From assembly GCA_017114885.1 (NCBI GenBank), contig WNLJ01000015.1, positions 1-64,000 of the forward strand: a stretch of DNA of 64,000 nucleotides. The letters are read 5' to 3'. This DNA comes from Neisseriaceae bacterium PsAf (GTDB lineage: Bacteria; Pseudomonadota; Gammaproteobacteria; Burkholderiales; Neisseriaceae). The notes beneath the pieces are model-generated. The model did not search any database, was not told where the DNA came from, and worked only from the letters and a program-made list of their open reading frames with translations. Position 1 is the stretch's first letter. Each line of letters opens with the position of its first letter. A program made the translations under genes and the position numbers. Shown in pieces: positions 1-9,939 of the stretch.

Positions 1-101
1 TTAATTATCTTACAGCGATGTTATTTATTATTATATTTTTTTTGATTAAAATCAACAGGTTTTAAATGATTGATATTACCAATAGCAATCAGTGATACCA
101 G

Positions 102-263
102 TTAAAACAACGCAATTCTAGTGAGGCCTCCTAATGCCAAAGTGGAATAACGCGAGCCTTGCGTTTCTAAATACTCATACATGGCCACATAACCTTGGTT
201 TTTCAGTAATTCTTCGGCATAGTTAAGGTCGGTAGTGCGATTCAGTTCTGATGAAAATAATAA
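102..263 (-). pseudogene. Gene remnant, unrecognised
   Basis: An open stretch of about 53 codons on the minus strand, bounded by stops and with no good start codon at its 5' end. It reads like protein, with segments such as SSELNRTTDLNYAEELL and YLETQGSRYSTLALGG. It is probably the C-terminal scrap of a longer gene whose 5' part is gone. I do not recognise the family. The remaining bases of 1-334 are AT-rich and show no other gene. It lies next to another broken gene, which suggests local decay. A chance open frame is possible. Confidence 0.35.
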
Positions 264-334
264 TCAGTATAATTCTTGATGTAAAGATTGAGGAGCATCT
301 CCACAATAATTCAATATGATTATTTATATCGAAT

Positions 335-1055
335 TTATTTATTCTCTATTCCTGAAAGAAAAGCTGCTGCCTGTTTTGTTGCCTCCAGTCTTTTAGCAAT
401 CATTTCAGACATTTGATGAGTGACTTGTGTCACGACTTCTTTAGGTGCTGTTTGTATGTTACCAGCACAAAAAGGTGGTTGTGGATCATATTCTAGATAG
501 AGTTGAATCGATTCTGCTAGTTCTTTATCATAAAGCGTCGAAATTACTTCTAAAGAAAAATCAATGCCTGACGTTACACCCGCCCCAGTAATAATATTTT
601 TATCATGAACTACTCTTTCTTTAACTGGTATTGCTCCCAACAAAGTCAATTGATCGAGCGATGCCCAATGACAAGTTGCTCGATATCCTTTTAACAAACC
701 AGCAGCTCCTAGTACCAAAGAACCCGTACAAACCGAAGTAATATATTTAACTTCTTTAGCTTCTTTCTGACAAATAAATTCTAAAGTTTCTCTATCTTGC
801 ATAATATCAATTTGCCCCGGTCCTCCTGGAATACAAATTACATCCAATTTTGGGCAATTGTTAAAAGTAGCAGTAGGCAAAAATGACAAACCACAATCTA
901 CAATCTGAAGTAATAGAATTTAATTCTTTGGCAATTAACTCAATTTGAATATTAGGCACATGAGAAAAGACCTTATAAGGAGCCGTTAAATCTAATTGTG
1001 TTAAATCGGGAAATAACAAAAATCCAATCTTTAATGGGGGATAATTTCTTGACAT
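335..1055 (-). pseudogene. DJ-1/PfpI family protein (GATase1-like), frameshifted
   Basis: Two adjacent frames together give one DJ-1/PfpI-type protein of about 235 residues, the usual length for isocyanide-hydratase-like members. The N-terminal part (from 1055) carries IGFLLFPDLTQLDLTAPYKV. The C-terminal part carries VICIPGGPGQ and the nucleophile-elbow motif SVCTGSLVLGAAGLL. The break is at a perfect 7-bp tandem duplication (acaatct twice, 893-906 on the plus strand). Removing one copy restores ITSD-CGLSFLP in frame. The downstream part could only start at TTG (889), so a functional protein is unlikely. Family members are amidase-, hydratase- or regulator-like; the substrate is unknown here. 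Confidence 0.8.
893..906. repeat. 7-bp perfect tandem duplication causing a frameshift
   Basis: The heptamer acaatct occurs twice without spacer inside the DJ-1/PfpI gene. Because seven is not a multiple of three, the extra copy shifts the frame. Loss of one copy by slippage would repair the gene exactly. Confidence 0.9.
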
Positions 1056-1082
1056 TTTACCCTACTTTTTCAATACACTACA

Positions 1083-2942
1083 CTATTCTTCTAATTGTGA
1101 TACATCACGAATCGCCCCTCTATCAGCACTAGTCGTCATCGCTGCATAGGCTTTTAGAGCACTTGAAACTTCACGCTGTCTAGAATGTGGTTTCCAAGCA
1201 TTTTTTCCTTTAGCCTGCATTTTTTCTCGTCGTTGTTGCAGCTCTTCATCTGAAATAAGCAATTCGATACGACGGTTTGGAATATCAATCTCGATTAGAT
1301 CTCCATTTTCTACCAAGGCAATATTGCCTTTTTCTGCTGCTTCTAGTGAAGCATGTCCAATAGATAAGCCTGAGGTCCCTCCTGAAAAACGACCATCAGT
1401 TAGCAAAGCACAACTCTTACCCAGTCCTTTAGATTTTAAATAAGAAGTCGGGTATAACATTTCTTGCATGCCTGGACCTCCCTTAGGCCCCTCATAACGA
1501 ATCACTACCACATCGCCTGCTTTAACTTTTCCTCCTAATATAGCATCTACTGCCTCTTCCTGACTTTCCAATACAATCGCTGGACCTTTAAATTTTAAAA
1601 TACTTTCGTCCACCCCTGCGGTCTTCACCACACAACCTCTCTGAGCAATATTGCCAAATAAGACCGCCAAACCTCCATCTTCAGAATAAGCATGTTCCAC
1701 ATCACGAATACAGCCTTTTTCACTATCTGTATCCAAGTTATCAAATTCATTATCTTGGCTAAAAGCCTTAACGCTTCTCACGCCACCTGGTGCTGCTCTA
1801 TAGCGCTCTTTTGCACTAGCACTGGCTCTTTCATCTTTAATATCCCAGTTCATTAAAGCCTCTTCTAGATTTTTACTGTGCACAGTAGAACATTCCGTAT
1901 GGATGAGATTTTTACGATTTAGCTCTCCTAAAATTCGCATCACACCACCAGCACGATGCACATCTTCCATATAGTAATCATGAGTATTGGGTGCAACTTT
2001 ACACAAGCAAGGCACGTGACGACTGAGACGGTCAATATCTGCCATTTTAAAATCAACGCCTGCCTCTGAAGCGGTAGCTAATAAATGCAAAATCGTATTA
2101 GTAGAACCCCCCATCGCAATATCCAAACTCATGGCATTTTCAAATGCTTGTTTGGTGGCAATACTTCTAGGCAAAACTGATTCATCTCCTTTTTCGTAAT
2201 ATTGCTTGGTTAATTCAACTATTCTTCTACCCGCTTCTAAAAACAATTCTTTACGTTTTACATGAGTTGCTAATAAAGAACCATTTCCCGGCAGCGACAA
2301 ACCTAAGGCCTCTGTTAAACAATTCATGGAATTGGCCGTAAACATACCCGAACAAGAACCACAAGTAGGACAAGCTGAATCTTCAACAATCGCTACTTCA
2401 TCATCCGAAATCCTATCATCTGCTGCATCCACCATGGCATTAATTAAATCTAGTTTTCTAATCACTACTCCTTCAGGATTTTGAAATTTACCTGCCTCCA
2501 TCGGACCACCTGAAACAAAAATAGTAGGAATATTCAAACGCATAGCTGCTAATAACATTCCAGGGGTAATTTTGTCACAATTAGAAATACACACTAAAGC
2601 ATCAGCATAATGAGCATTCACCATATATTCGACTGAATCGGCAATCAAATCGCGACTGGGTAAACTATACAGCATGCCTTCATTTCCCATGGCGATTCCA
2701 TCATCAATCGCAATCGTATTAAACTCTTTAGCAATCCCACCAAATTTTTCAATTTCTTGAACCACGATTTGCCCAATATCGTGTAAATGCACATGCCCTG
2801 GTACAAATTGCGTAAATGAATTAGCTACTGCAATAATAGGTTTCCCAAAATCATTATTTTTGACCCCAGTGGCTCGCCATAAAGCACGTGCTCCTGCTGC
2901 ATTGCGACCATGTGTTGATTTTTTTGAACGATATTCTGGCAT
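1083..2942 (-). CDS. ilvD: Dihydroxy-acid dehydratase
   Basis: IlvD dehydrates 2,3-dihydroxyisovalerate and 2,3-dihydroxy-3-methylvalerate to the 2-oxo acids that precede valine/leucine and isoleucine, in the cytoplasm. The 619 residues match the E. coli-type enzyme. Iron-sulfur cluster cysteines are visible in [11 protein letters not shown] (about residue 122) and in [19 protein letters not shown] (about 193-211). The C-terminal swivel domain has the conserved [14 protein letters not shown] stretch. The start at 2942 has a GAGGGA ribosome site upstream. It is transcribed alone, divergently from lgt. Identification is firm. Confidence 0.97.
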   Translation of the reverse strand: MPEYRSKKSTHGRNAAGARALWRATGVKNNDFGKPIIAVANSFTQFVPGHVHLHDIGQIVVQEIEKFGGIAKEFNTIAIDDGIAMGNEGMLYSLPSRDLIADSVEYMVNAHYADALVCISNCDKITPGMLLAAMRLNIPTIFVSGGPMEAGKFQNPEGVVIRKLDLINAMVDAADDRISDDEVAIVEDSACPTCGSCSGMFTANSMNCLTEALGLSLPGNGSLLATHVKRKELFLEAGRRIVELTKQYYEKGDESVLPRSIATKQAFENAMSLDIAMGGSTNTILHLLATASEAGVDFKMADIDRLSRHVPCLCKVAPNTHDYYMEDVHRAGGVMRILGELNRKNLIHTECSTVHSKNLEEALMNWDIKDERASASAKERYRAAPGGVRSVKAFSQDNEFDNLDTDSEKGCIRDVEHAYSEDGGLAVLFGNIAQRGCVVKTAGVDESILKFKGPAIVLESQEEAVDAILGGKVKAGDVVVIRYEGPKGGPGMQEMLYPTSYLKSKGLGKSCALLTDGRFSGGTSGLSIGHASLEAAEKGNIALVENGDLIEIDIPNRRIELLISDEELQQRREKMQAKGKNAWKPHSRQREVSSALKAYAAMTTSADRGAIRDVSQLEE

Positions 2943-3051
2943 GTTGAATTCCCTCTGTTAATTTATTAATTATTTTTCAATCAAGGTATAAGATTACCTC
3001 ATTTTACGACTTTTTCATAGAATACCAAATACTATCAATCCCAAAACAAAT

Positions 3052-3079
3052 TTTGACTTTAGCATCTGTTTGCTATAAT
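3052..3079 (+). promoter_or_regulatory. Sigma-70 promoter for lgt
   Basis: The -10 TATAAT at 3074-3079 is preceded by TGC (extended -10). The -35 is TTTGAC (3052-3057, 16-bp spacer) or TTGACT (3053-3058, 15-bp spacer). It lies about 30 bases before the lgt start. Confidence 0.7.
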
Positions 3080-3108
3080 GTCGTTTTCAGTTACTCAAGG
3101 AAATCTTT

Positions 3109-3972
3109 ATGATTGTTCATCCTCAATTTGATCCTGTTATATTTTCTGTTGGGCCATTAGCAGTGAGATGGTATGCACTGGCTTATATTTTAGGATTTAT
3201 CGCTTTTTTATATTTAGGCAAAAGACAAATTAATAAAGGTGATGCCTATCTTCGCTCTACAGATGATTTGGACTCACTCTTTTTTTACGGAGTGCTTGGC
3301 GTTATTTTAGGTGGACGATTAGGTTATGTATTTTTCTATAATGCCTCTTACTATCTTGCTAATCCTGCTGATATCTTCAAAGTGTGGGAAGGAGGCATGT
3401 CCTTTCATGGTGGACTCATTGGCGTTATTATCGCCATGGCTATTTTTGCCTATCAAAAACACTATAAATTCCTAGAAGTTTCTGATTTTGTTGCCCCTTT
3501 TGTGCCTATTGGTTTAGGTTTAGGCCGACTGGGAAACTTTATAAACGGTGAATTATGGGGACGCATTACTGACCCCAATAATTTTTGGGCAATGGGATTT
3601 CCACAAGCTCATAATGCTGATGTAAAAATACTACCCACCCTATCAGAAATTTACCAACAAGCATTCACCCAATATGGTTGTTTGCCAAGACACCCATCAC
3701 AGCTATATGAATTTGCACTAGAAGGCGTTGTCCTATTTCTTGTTTTATATTTTTTCACTCGTCAAAAACGACCATTAGGTCAAATCTCAGCTGTATTTTT
3801 AATGGGTTACGGCATATTTAGATTTATTATTGAATTTAGCCGTGAACCAGATGCACAATTGGGCTTATTAAGCCTCGGATTATCAATGGGACAATGGTTA
3901 TGTATCCCCATGGTTTTAGCCGGTGTTTTACTTTATATTTATGCCACTAAAAAATATCCCGTTCAAGCTTGA
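3109..3972 (+). CDS. lgt: Prolipoprotein diacylglyceryl transferase
   Basis: Lgt transfers the sn-1,2-diacylglyceryl group from phosphatidylglycerol to the lipobox cysteine of prolipoproteins, the first step of lipoprotein maturation in the inner membrane. The 287-residue polytopic protein has about seven hydrophobic segments. It carries the family signature [14 protein letters not shown] (about residues 144-157) and the HGGLIG motif (about 104-109) that includes the essential histidine. An AAGGA-type ribosome site sits just before the ATG. It is monocistronic; its last 10 bases overlap the end of the convergent gph. Confidence 0.97.
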   Translation: MIVHPQFDPVIFSVGPLAVRWYALAYILGFIAFLYLGKRQINKGDAYLRSTDDLDSLFFYGVLGVILGGRLGYVFFYNASYYLANPADIFKVWEGGMSFHGGLIGVIIAMAIFAYQKHYKFLEVSDFVAPFVPIGLGLGRLGNFINGELWGRITDPNNFWAMGFPQAHNADVKILPTLSEIYQQAFTQYGCLPRHPSQLYEFALEGVVLFLVLYFFTRQKRPLGQISAVFLMGYGIFRFIIEFSREPDAQLGLLSLGLSMGQWLCIPMVLAGVLLYIYATKKYPVQA

Positions 3973-4625
3973 TATTGTTGAATGATAGGCAATAGTTCTA
4001 ATGGGGTGTCGATTTTAAAATCTTCACCCCATTTTTCTTGTTTGTCTTCTTCTGTAAGATAACCCCAGTTAGCTAATACCGTTATCATACCAGCATTTTT
4101 TCCTGCTTCTATATCTCTTTTGGCATCCCCAACATAAATACAATTTTTTGCTTTAACCCCCATTTCATCACAAGCAAAAAACATGGGCTTAGTACTTGGT
4201 TTCGACTCCGATGTAGTATCTCCACTCACAATTACGCTAGGAGGACATACAAACCCTAACTCATTGACCAAACGATTAGTAAATGCTTTGGGTTTATTAG
4301 TAATAATGCCCCACTCTAAACCTAAACGAGTAATTTCTTTAATCAAAGGATTAATTTCAGGAAATAAACCCGTTTTATCTGTAAAAGTTTGTTCATATTG
4401 ATCTAAAAATGCTTGTTTTAATTCTGCAAATTCTGCACTAGATTCATCAACATTCATACCTAATTTTAAAAGACCTCTTGTTCCATGACTCGCAATTGGT
4501 CGAATTAAATCCATAGGTAAAGGTGATAAATCTCTATCAACAAGTAACTGATTTAAAGCACCTCCTAAATCAAGCGCTGTATCCGCTAATGTCCCATCCA
4601 AATCAAATAAAACTGCTTGTAACAC
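3963..4625 (-). CDS. gph: Phosphoglycolate phosphatase, HAD family
   Basis: A HAD-superfamily hydrolase of 220 residues that fits Gph, which removes 2-phosphoglycolate formed by DNA repair or oxidative metabolism. Motif I is FDLDGTLAD with the catalytic aspartates D8 and D10. Motif II is in ITNKPKAF, and motif IV is [16 protein letters not shown]. The cap domain lies between motifs I and II. It converges on lgt with a 10-bp overlap and no visible terminator. HAD substrates are hard to assign from sequence alone, so another small phosphomonoester is possible. Confidence 0.82.
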   Translation of the reverse strand: MLQAVLFDLDGTLADTALDLGGALNQLLVDRDLSPLPMDLIRPIASHGTRGLLKLGMNVDESSAEFAELKQAFLDQYEQTFTDKTGLFPEINPLIKEITRLGLEWGIITNKPKAFTNRLVNELGFVCPPSVIVSGDTTSESKPSTKPMFFACDEMGVKAKNCIYVGDAKRDIEAGKNAGMITVLANWGYLTEEDKQEKWGEDFKIDTPLELLPIIQQYQA

Positions 4626-4639
4626 ATTTATCCCTTTTT

Positions 4640-5268
4640 TTAATTATAGTAAGTAATACCGTAAATACTGGCCATATGCGATAAACTACCTAGCAACACA
4701 AATACATGCCATATTCCATGCCCATGTTTGATTTTTTCATCATTAACATACCAATATATGCTTACCGTATAAAATAAACCACCCAATACTAAAAACACAA
4801 TGCTAAATAGACTTAATGCCTCCCAACCAGGCTTGGCTGCTAGAAAACCTATCCAGCCCATTGCTAAATAAATTACTAAAGAAATAGGTCGCGTCCCTTT
4901 GGCCTTGAAAATAAATTCTTGAATAATGCCAACGATTGCTAAACCCCATACAATCGAAAAAATAGACCAGCCCCACCCTCCTTGAATCGCGACCAACATA
5001 AAAGGAGCATAAGTTCCTGCAATTAAAATATAAATAGCTAAATGATCTACTTTTTGAAAAATTTTTTTAAACTAGGCTTTCTAACACTATGGTACAAAAA
5101 TGAACCTGCATATAAGATAATCATAGAACTAACAAAAATACTATTAGCCACAATCTTATAGGCATCTGCCAAAATACCTGAATAAACAATTAAAGCAGAG
5201 CCGAAGGCCGTTACCAAAATTAATCCTAGCAAATGCGAATACGCATTGAATCTTTCTGTATAGTACAT
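4640..5268 (-). pseudogene. trhA: Hemolysin III / TrhA family membrane protein, frameshifted
   Basis: Two frames (5268-5047 and onward to 4640) make one hemolysin III-like (YqfA/TrhA, PAQR-related) membrane protein of about 209 residues, the normal family length. The 5' frame has MYYTERFNAYSHLLG and SFLYHS. The 3' frame supplies VDHLAIYILIAGTYAPF and the end GHGIWHVFVLLGSLSH. The histidines typical of the family are present across the two frames. The break is in an A7-T5 run (coding strand) just before VDH. One extra T restores KKFFQKVDHLA; one extra A also restores the frame. It could be a pseudogene, a slippage-corrected gene or a homopolymer sequencing error. Confidence 0.75.
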
Positions 5269-5291
5269 AATCCTCCTTTAGATAGATAAAA

Positions 5292-6149
5292 TTACTTAGT
5301 TCTGCTTAAAGCGAATTTCCATTGCTGTTGTGGTTCTAAACTTTTTTCAAAAACTTCTAATAAGTTTAACTCTAACTCTGAAAATCCCGCTTCGTACCTG
5401 GCTTCTTTGTTCACATAACCTTTACAGATGAACAATTCATACCGACTAATTAATTGCTTAAACAACTCAATTGCATCTAATCCTCTTTGATTAGCTAAAT
5501 GCTGATACCAATAATTGCCAATTTTAACATGACCCACTTCATCATGATAAATAATCTCTAAAACTTCACAAGTTTTAAAATCCTTTTTTTGAGCAATTTT
5601 TTTTTGCATGGCAGGTGTCACATCTAAACCTCTAGCCTCCAACACTCTTGGAACCAAAGCCATGCGTACTAAAGGGTCATAAGAAGTTTTATAGGCCATA
5701 TCCCATAAGTTATTATGGGCTTCAAAATCACCATAGTCAAAACCTAATTCCTGAAGACGTTCTCTCATTAAAGAAAAATGATAAACCTCTTCAAAGGCCA
5801 CTTTCAACCAATCAAACGTGAATTTTTTGGGTAATAGTCGAAAACGATAAGCCGCATCCAACGCTAAATTAATTGCATTAAATTCAATGTGGCAAATAGA
5901 ATGCAATAAAGCCGCATATCCTTCTACAGAAACATAACTTCTTTTTTTAACTTGATTGGGAGGAACTAGCTGTAAATTTTTAGGAATGCCTGCTTGGTCA
6001 ATATCCAAAATACCAGAATCATCACTTTCCCAATAACCAGTGTGGCCTGTAAGATGCTTAATAGAATTTTTTATTAAGTTAACCGATTGAATTTTATCTT
6101 CAATTTCACAGGACAATAAGGATTTCTCTAATAAGTCAAACAAATGCAT
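5292..6149 (-). CDS. DUF455 family ferritin-like protein
   Basis: The 285 residues match the DUF455 family, whose members have a ferritin-like four-helix fold. Putative metal ligands are visible in the helices: HIEFNAINLALDAAYRF, FEEVYHFSLMRERL and YHDEVGHVKIGNYWY supply paired Glu and His residues in the expected order. The biochemical role is not established. It lies directly after amiC in the same orientation with a five-base gap, so co-transcription with miaB-tsaE-amiC is likely. Nothing in the sequence shows a link to cell-wall work. Confidence 0.8.
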   Translation of the reverse strand: MHLFDLLEKSLLSCEIEDKIQSVNLIKNSIKHLTGHTGYWESDDSGILDIDQAGIPKNLQLVPPNQVKKRSYVSVEGYAALLHSICHIEFNAINLALDAAYRFRLLPKKFTFDWLKVAFEEVYHFSLMRERLQELGFDYGDFEAHNNLWDMAYKTSYDPLVRMALVPRVLEARGLDVTPAMQKKIAQKKDFKTCEVLEIIYHDEVGHVKIGNYWYQHLANQRGLDAIELFKQLISRYELFICKGYVNKEARYEAGFSELELNLLEVFEKSLEPQQQWKFALSRTK

Positions 6150-6154
6150 GTTAA

Positions 6155-7603
6155 TTATGTAGTAATTGATTTTGCAAAACTAGTTACCCCATCAGAAATA
6201 GATTTCGCCATTTTTAAACGAAAACTTTCTGTTTTTAATAAATTTTCTTCTGTTGGATTGGATATAAAAGCCGTTTCTACTAATACAGAAGGGATATCAG
6301 GCGCTTTTAAGACCGCAAAATTTGCTTGATCTACATATTCCTTATGCAGTTTATTTACTTTTTCCAGCTCTTTTAAAATTAAAGCTCCTAATTTTAAACT
6401 TCGGTTAATAGTAGCAGTTTGAGTTAAATCAAATAAGGTATTATCCACATTTTTATCACCAACTTTTTTAACTCCACCAATTTCGTCTGATTGATTTTGC
6501 GTTTTAGCTAAATATTTTGCAGCCTCACTGGTTGCTCCCTTTTGACTCAATGCATACACACCCGTCCCTCTAGCAGAGGGCTTGGTAAAAGCATCTGCAT
6601 GAATAGAAACAAATACATGCGCTTTTAATTGTCTTGCTTTTGCTACCCTAACTCTCAATGGAATAAAGACATCCTCATCTCGAGTCATGTAAACCTTAAA
6701 ACCTTTATTACGTAACTCAGTACGTGCCTTTCTAGCAATATTCAAGACTACATCTTTTTCACGAGTTCCTTTAGAACCAATAGCACCTGGGTCTTCGCCT
6801 CCGTGACCTGGGTCTAGAACAATAATAGTGTCCTTAACACTTCTTGGTTTAGGTGTTTTTACAGGTTGAGGAACCGGTGTTGGCGTTTTGGGTGATTTAG
6901 GTTTTGAGTCCACTGGATTTTTAGTCGTAGTCTTACCAGATGAATTATTATTACTTCCCTTATTCGTCGCCACAACAACAGGAGCAGGGACTGGCTTAGC
7001 ATTATTGTTACCGGTAATCTGACTAATTTTCTCACCTAAAATATCCCTGCCATTATTTTGTACAGCAACAGAAACAGGGGTATCAGCCGTACTTCCATAG
7101 CTAGATACTTGTCCTTTATTGTATTCTTGTAATAATACTAATAATGGATCATCATCACTGGCAACAGAAGCAGGATATAAATCGACAACCAAACGGTTTT
7201 TAAACTCTGAAACAGGTTTTAAAGTAAATAACTGAGGATTAACTTTTTCTTTTAAATCGAAGACAATTCGAACGGTATTATCATCATATTGCCCAACCCT
7301 CGCCTTAGAAATATAAGGATCTCTTTCCAACACTTTAACTGAAATACTTTTAATCACTTCATCTAAATGGGCGTTTTGAATATCCAAGACCAACCGATCG
7401 GGGTTTTCTAAATGAAAGTATTTATAATCCAAAGTCTGTTGTGATTCGATCGTTACCCTAGTATAAGCAGAAGCAGGCCAAACCCTAACTGCAACAAAAT
7501 TAGCAGATCTTGAGGCTGCTACAACAGAAGTGGATGTAATACTGAACAATAGGGTTCCCCCTATTGTTTTTAACATGTCTCTACGACTTATTTTATTATC
7601 CAT
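6155..7603 (-). CDS. amiC: N-acetylmuramoyl-L-alanine amidase (AmiC type)
   Basis: This periplasmic Zn amidase cleaves the MurNAc-L-Ala bond of septal peptidoglycan during daughter-cell separation. The N-terminus has a Tat-type signal (ISRRDMLKTIGG, with R7-R8, then a hydrophobic stretch). Residues about 34-160 form an AMIN domain that targets the division site. A Pro/Lys/Thr/Ser-rich linker follows. The Amidase_3 domain shows LDPGHGGEDPGA, the zinc His in SIHADAF, and VLVETAFISNPTEE near the C-terminus. Its first codons overlap the end of tsaE by 16 bases, so the two are translationally coupled. The tsaE-amiC order is common in proteobacteria. Confidence 0.93.
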   Translation of the reverse strand: MDNKISRRDMLKTIGGTLLFSITSTSVVAASRSANFVAVRVWPASAYTRVTIESQQTLDYKYFHLENPDRLVLDIQNAHLDEVIKSISVKVLERDPYISKARVGQYDDNTVRIVFDLKEKVNPQLFTLKPVSEFKNRLVVDLYPASVASDDDPLLVLLQEYNKGQVSSYGSTADTPVSVAVQNNGRDILGEKISQITGNNNAKPVPAPVVVATNKGSNNNSSGKTTTKNPVDSKPKSPKTPTPVPQPVKTPKPRSVKDTIIVLDPGHGGEDPGAIGSKGTREKDVVLNIARKARTELRNKGFKVYMTRDEDVFIPLRVRVAKARQLKAHVFVSIHADAFTKPSARGTGVYALSQKGATSEAAKYLAKTQNQSDEIGGVKKVGDKNVDNTLFDLTQTATINRSLKLGALILKELEKVNKLHKEYVDQANFAVLKAPDIPSVLVETAFISNPTEENLLKTESFRLKMAKSISDGVTSFAKSITT

Positions 7604-8037
7604 TGATCTACCAGTTCTCTTCCTCTTGTTGAGTGACTTTCAATATCAACACAACGAATTAATCCTTTATAGTCTATCTTTAATATGATATCTGGATTTA
7701 AATCTATTCCTGAAATTTTTTTAGGCCACTCAATTAAATTAACTGATTGAGTATCGACAACATCATCAAATCCAAGATCATACCACTCCAGTGCATGACT
7801 AAAACGATATAAATCAAAGTGATTGATTAGACCAATATTGGTGTGATAAGTTTCTAAAAAACTATAAGTAGGACTTTTTACAGTACCCGAAAAATCTAAA
7901 GCACGGAGCAAAGAACGTACAAAAAAAGTTTTACCCGCGCCTAACCCTCCCACCAAATAGACAATTAAAGGAGGTTCTATCACCAAGGCAAAATCTTGAG
8001 CTAATTTTCGAGTATCTTCCTCACTTTGTAGTATCAT
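7588..8037 (-). CDS. tsaE: tRNA threonylcarbamoyladenosine biosynthesis protein TsaE
   Basis: TsaE is the ATPase partner of TsaB/TsaD in making t6A at position 37 of ANN-decoding tRNAs. The 149-residue protein has a Walker A motif GGLGAGKTFFVRSLL (about residues 31-45), the switch-like SPTYSFLETY, and the FDLYRF and LIEWP motifs typical of the family. It sits between miaB and amiC and overlaps amiC by 16 bases. Confidence 0.95.
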   Translation of the reverse strand: MILQSEEDTRKLAQDFALVIEPPLIVYLVGGLGAGKTFFVRSLLRALDFSGTVKSPTYSFLETYHTNIGLINHFDLYRFSHALEWYDLGFDDVVDTQSVNLIEWPKKISGIDLNPDIILKIDYKGLIRCVDIESHSTRGRELVDQWIIK

Positions 8038-8051
8038 TTTTCTAATTATTG

Positions 8052-9377
8052 TTAGTCATTTAATAGTTCTCCCTTTAAGGAAAACGTATGCACCTTGCTT
8101 ATTTTAATATTAACCATCTGATTTAACAAGTCAATATTGCCATTAAAGTTAACAACCCTATTATTCGCTGTTCTTGCTTGCAACTGGTTAGGGTCTTTTT
8201 TCGATATCCCCTCAACCAAACATCGTTGTACGGTACCTAACATCCCTTGGTTGATTCTTAGTGTTTCTGCTTCAATAAGCTCATTTAACTGCTCTAATCG
8301 CTTCACTTTGGTTTCATAAGGCGTGGTATCTGGTAAATCTGCAGCCGGTGTGCCAGGACGAGGACTATAAATGAATACAAAACTTAAATCAAAAGCAATA
8401 TCCTGTACTAGTTTTAGGGTTTTTTCAAATTCTTCATCTGTTTCAGTCGGAAAACCAACAATAAAATCAGAACTGAGACATAAATCAGGTCGGATTTTTC
8501 GTAACTTTCTGATAATAGATTTATATTCTAATGCCGTATAACCTCTTTTCATAGCAGCCAAAACCCTATCTGAACCGCTTTGAATAGGTAAATGCAAGTG
8601 AGAAACTAATTTGGGTAAATCTCGATAGCATTCAATAATAGCATCGGTAAATTCTCTTGGATGACTGGTTGTAAACCTAATTCTTTCAATTTCAGGAATT
8701 TCATGCACTATTCTTAACAAGGAAGCAAAATCACATGTTGAACCATCACTAACCGATCCTCGATAAGCATTGACATTCTGACCTAATAAATTAATTTCTT
8801 TAACTCCTTGATCAACCAACTCCATAATCTCAGTTAGAACATCCTCTAGGGGTCTAGAAAATTCCTCTCCTCGAGTATAAGGCACCACACAAAAACTGCA
8901 ATATTTAGAACAACCTTCCATGATAGAAATAAAAGCACTACCCCCTTTTACTTCAGCTGGAGGCAAATGATCGAATTTTTCAATCTCTGGAAAAGTAATA
9001 TCAACTTGAGATTTACCTGTTTTATGCTTTTGATCTATCAATTGTGGCAAGCGATGCAATGTTTGAGGCCCAAAAACAACATCAACATAAGGTGCTCGTC
9101 TAACAATTTTTTCACCCTCCTGAGAAGCAACACAACCGCCCACACCTATAATCAAATTTTGATTATTATATTTTAGATGTTTAATTCTACCCAAGTCAGA
9201 AAAAACTTTCTCCTGAGCTTTTTCTCTCACGCTACACGTATTAAAAAGGATAATATCTGCTTCTTCTGGTTTATCTGTTTTTTGACACTCTTCATTATCA
9301 GCTAAAACAGAAACCATCTTATCAGAATCATATTCATTCATCTGACAGCCAAAAGTTCGTATATATACTTTTTTCAT
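8052..9377 (-). CDS. miaB: tRNA-2-methylthio-N6-dimethylallyladenosine synthase
   Basis: MiaB is a radical-SAM methylthiotransferase that converts i6A37 to ms2i6A37 in UNN-decoding tRNAs. The 441 residues show the N-terminal domain with three cluster cysteines (C11, C48, C82). The radical-SAM core [15 protein letters not shown] lies near residue 156, and a C-terminal TRAM domain follows. With tsaE it makes a small tRNA position-37 modification cluster. It is the first gene after the terminator that closes the ribosomal cluster, so it should have its own promoter in the 85-bp gap, although none is obvious. Confidence 0.96.
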   Translation of the reverse strand: MKKVYIRTFGCQMNEYDSDKMVSVLADNEECQKTDKPEEADIILFNTCSVREKAQEKVFSDLGRIKHLKYNNQNLIIGVGGCVASQEGEKIVRRAPYVDVVFGPQTLHRLPQLIDQKHKTGKSQVDITFPEIEKFDHLPPAEVKGGSAFISIMEGCSKYCSFCVVPYTRGEEFSRPLEDVLTEIMELVDQGVKEINLLGQNVNAYRGSVSDGSTCDFASLLRIVHEIPEIERIRFTTSHPREFTDAIIECYRDLPKLVSHLHLPIQSGSDRVLAAMKRGYTALEYKSIIRKLRKIRPDLCLSSDFIVGFPTETDEEFEKTLKLVQDIAFDLSFVFIYSPRPGTPAADLPDTTPYETKVKRLEQLNELIEAETLRINQGMLGTVQRCLVEGISKKDPNQLQARTANNRVVNFNGNIDLLNQMVNIKISKVHTFSLKGELLND

Positions 9378-9410
9378 TTTTAGTTCCTAAACACTCTCAC
9401 TTTAAAATAC

Positions 9411-9436
9411 AAAAGCCAACTTATATCAGTTGGCTT
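9411..9436 (-). terminator. Rho-independent terminator after rplQ
   Basis: A nine-bp perfect stem AAGCCAACT / AGTTGGCTT with a six-base loop is followed in the minus direction by TTTTG. It sits 28 bases after the rplQ stop and closes the alpha operon. Confidence 0.8.
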
Positions 9437-9463
9437 ATTTTAAAAATTAGTTAATTAAATTTC

Positions 9464-9916
9464 TTATTCAGCAGACTCAACCTTTTCAGAAATAGCCTCT
9501 TTTATTTTAGTTGCAGCTTTTTTCTTTGGTGCTGGTTTTGGTTCTTCTACCTCATCCGTAGCCAATTCTACTAACTGAACTAATGCTAAAGGTGCATTAT
9601 CTCCGTCACGATAGCCATATTTTAATATTCTAACATAACCACCATTACGATTACTAAAGCGTGGGCCCAATTCATCAAATAATTTAACAACCACATCACG
9701 ATCACGTGTGCGATTAAAGGCCAGACGACGATTAGCTAAACTTGGTTTTTTTCCCAATGTGATTAAAGGCTCTGCCACTCTACGCAACTCTTTAGCTTTT
9801 GGCAAAGTAGTCACGATAGTTTCTTCAGTCAAAAGAGAATTAGTCATGTTACGCAACATGGCTATTCTATGACTGCTAGTTCTATTTAATTTACGATTAG
9901 AATTACGATGACGCAT
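9464..9916 (-). CDS. rplQ: 50S ribosomal protein L17
   Basis: L17 lies near the peptide exit on the 50S subunit. The conserved core is [20 protein letters not shown] through the [15 protein letters not shown] block. The protein is 150 residues, longer than the 120-130 usual in proteobacteria. The extra length is a charged C-terminal tail of about 30 residues (Glu/Lys/Pro/Ala-rich, from about residue 120). It is the last gene of the alpha operon, 23 bases after rpoA. Confidence 0.97.
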   Translation of the reverse strand: MRHRNSNRKLNRTSSHRIAMLRNMTNSLLTEETIVTTLPKAKELRRVAEPLITLGKKPSLANRRLAFNRTRDRDVVVKLFDELGPRFSNRNGGYVRILKYGYRDGDNAPLALVQLVELATDEVEEPKPAPKKKAATKIKEAISEKVESAE

Positions 9917-9939
9917 GTCACTATTCCTTTATTTAATAA

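Noticed and set aside
1-1055. Insertion sequence or prophage edge as the cause of the broken genes
   Set aside because: No terminal inverted repeats, target duplication, integrase or transposase sequence is visible; the lesions are small.
8137-9176. Small plus-strand frames within miaB
   Set aside because: Antisense shadows of a clearly conserved gene.
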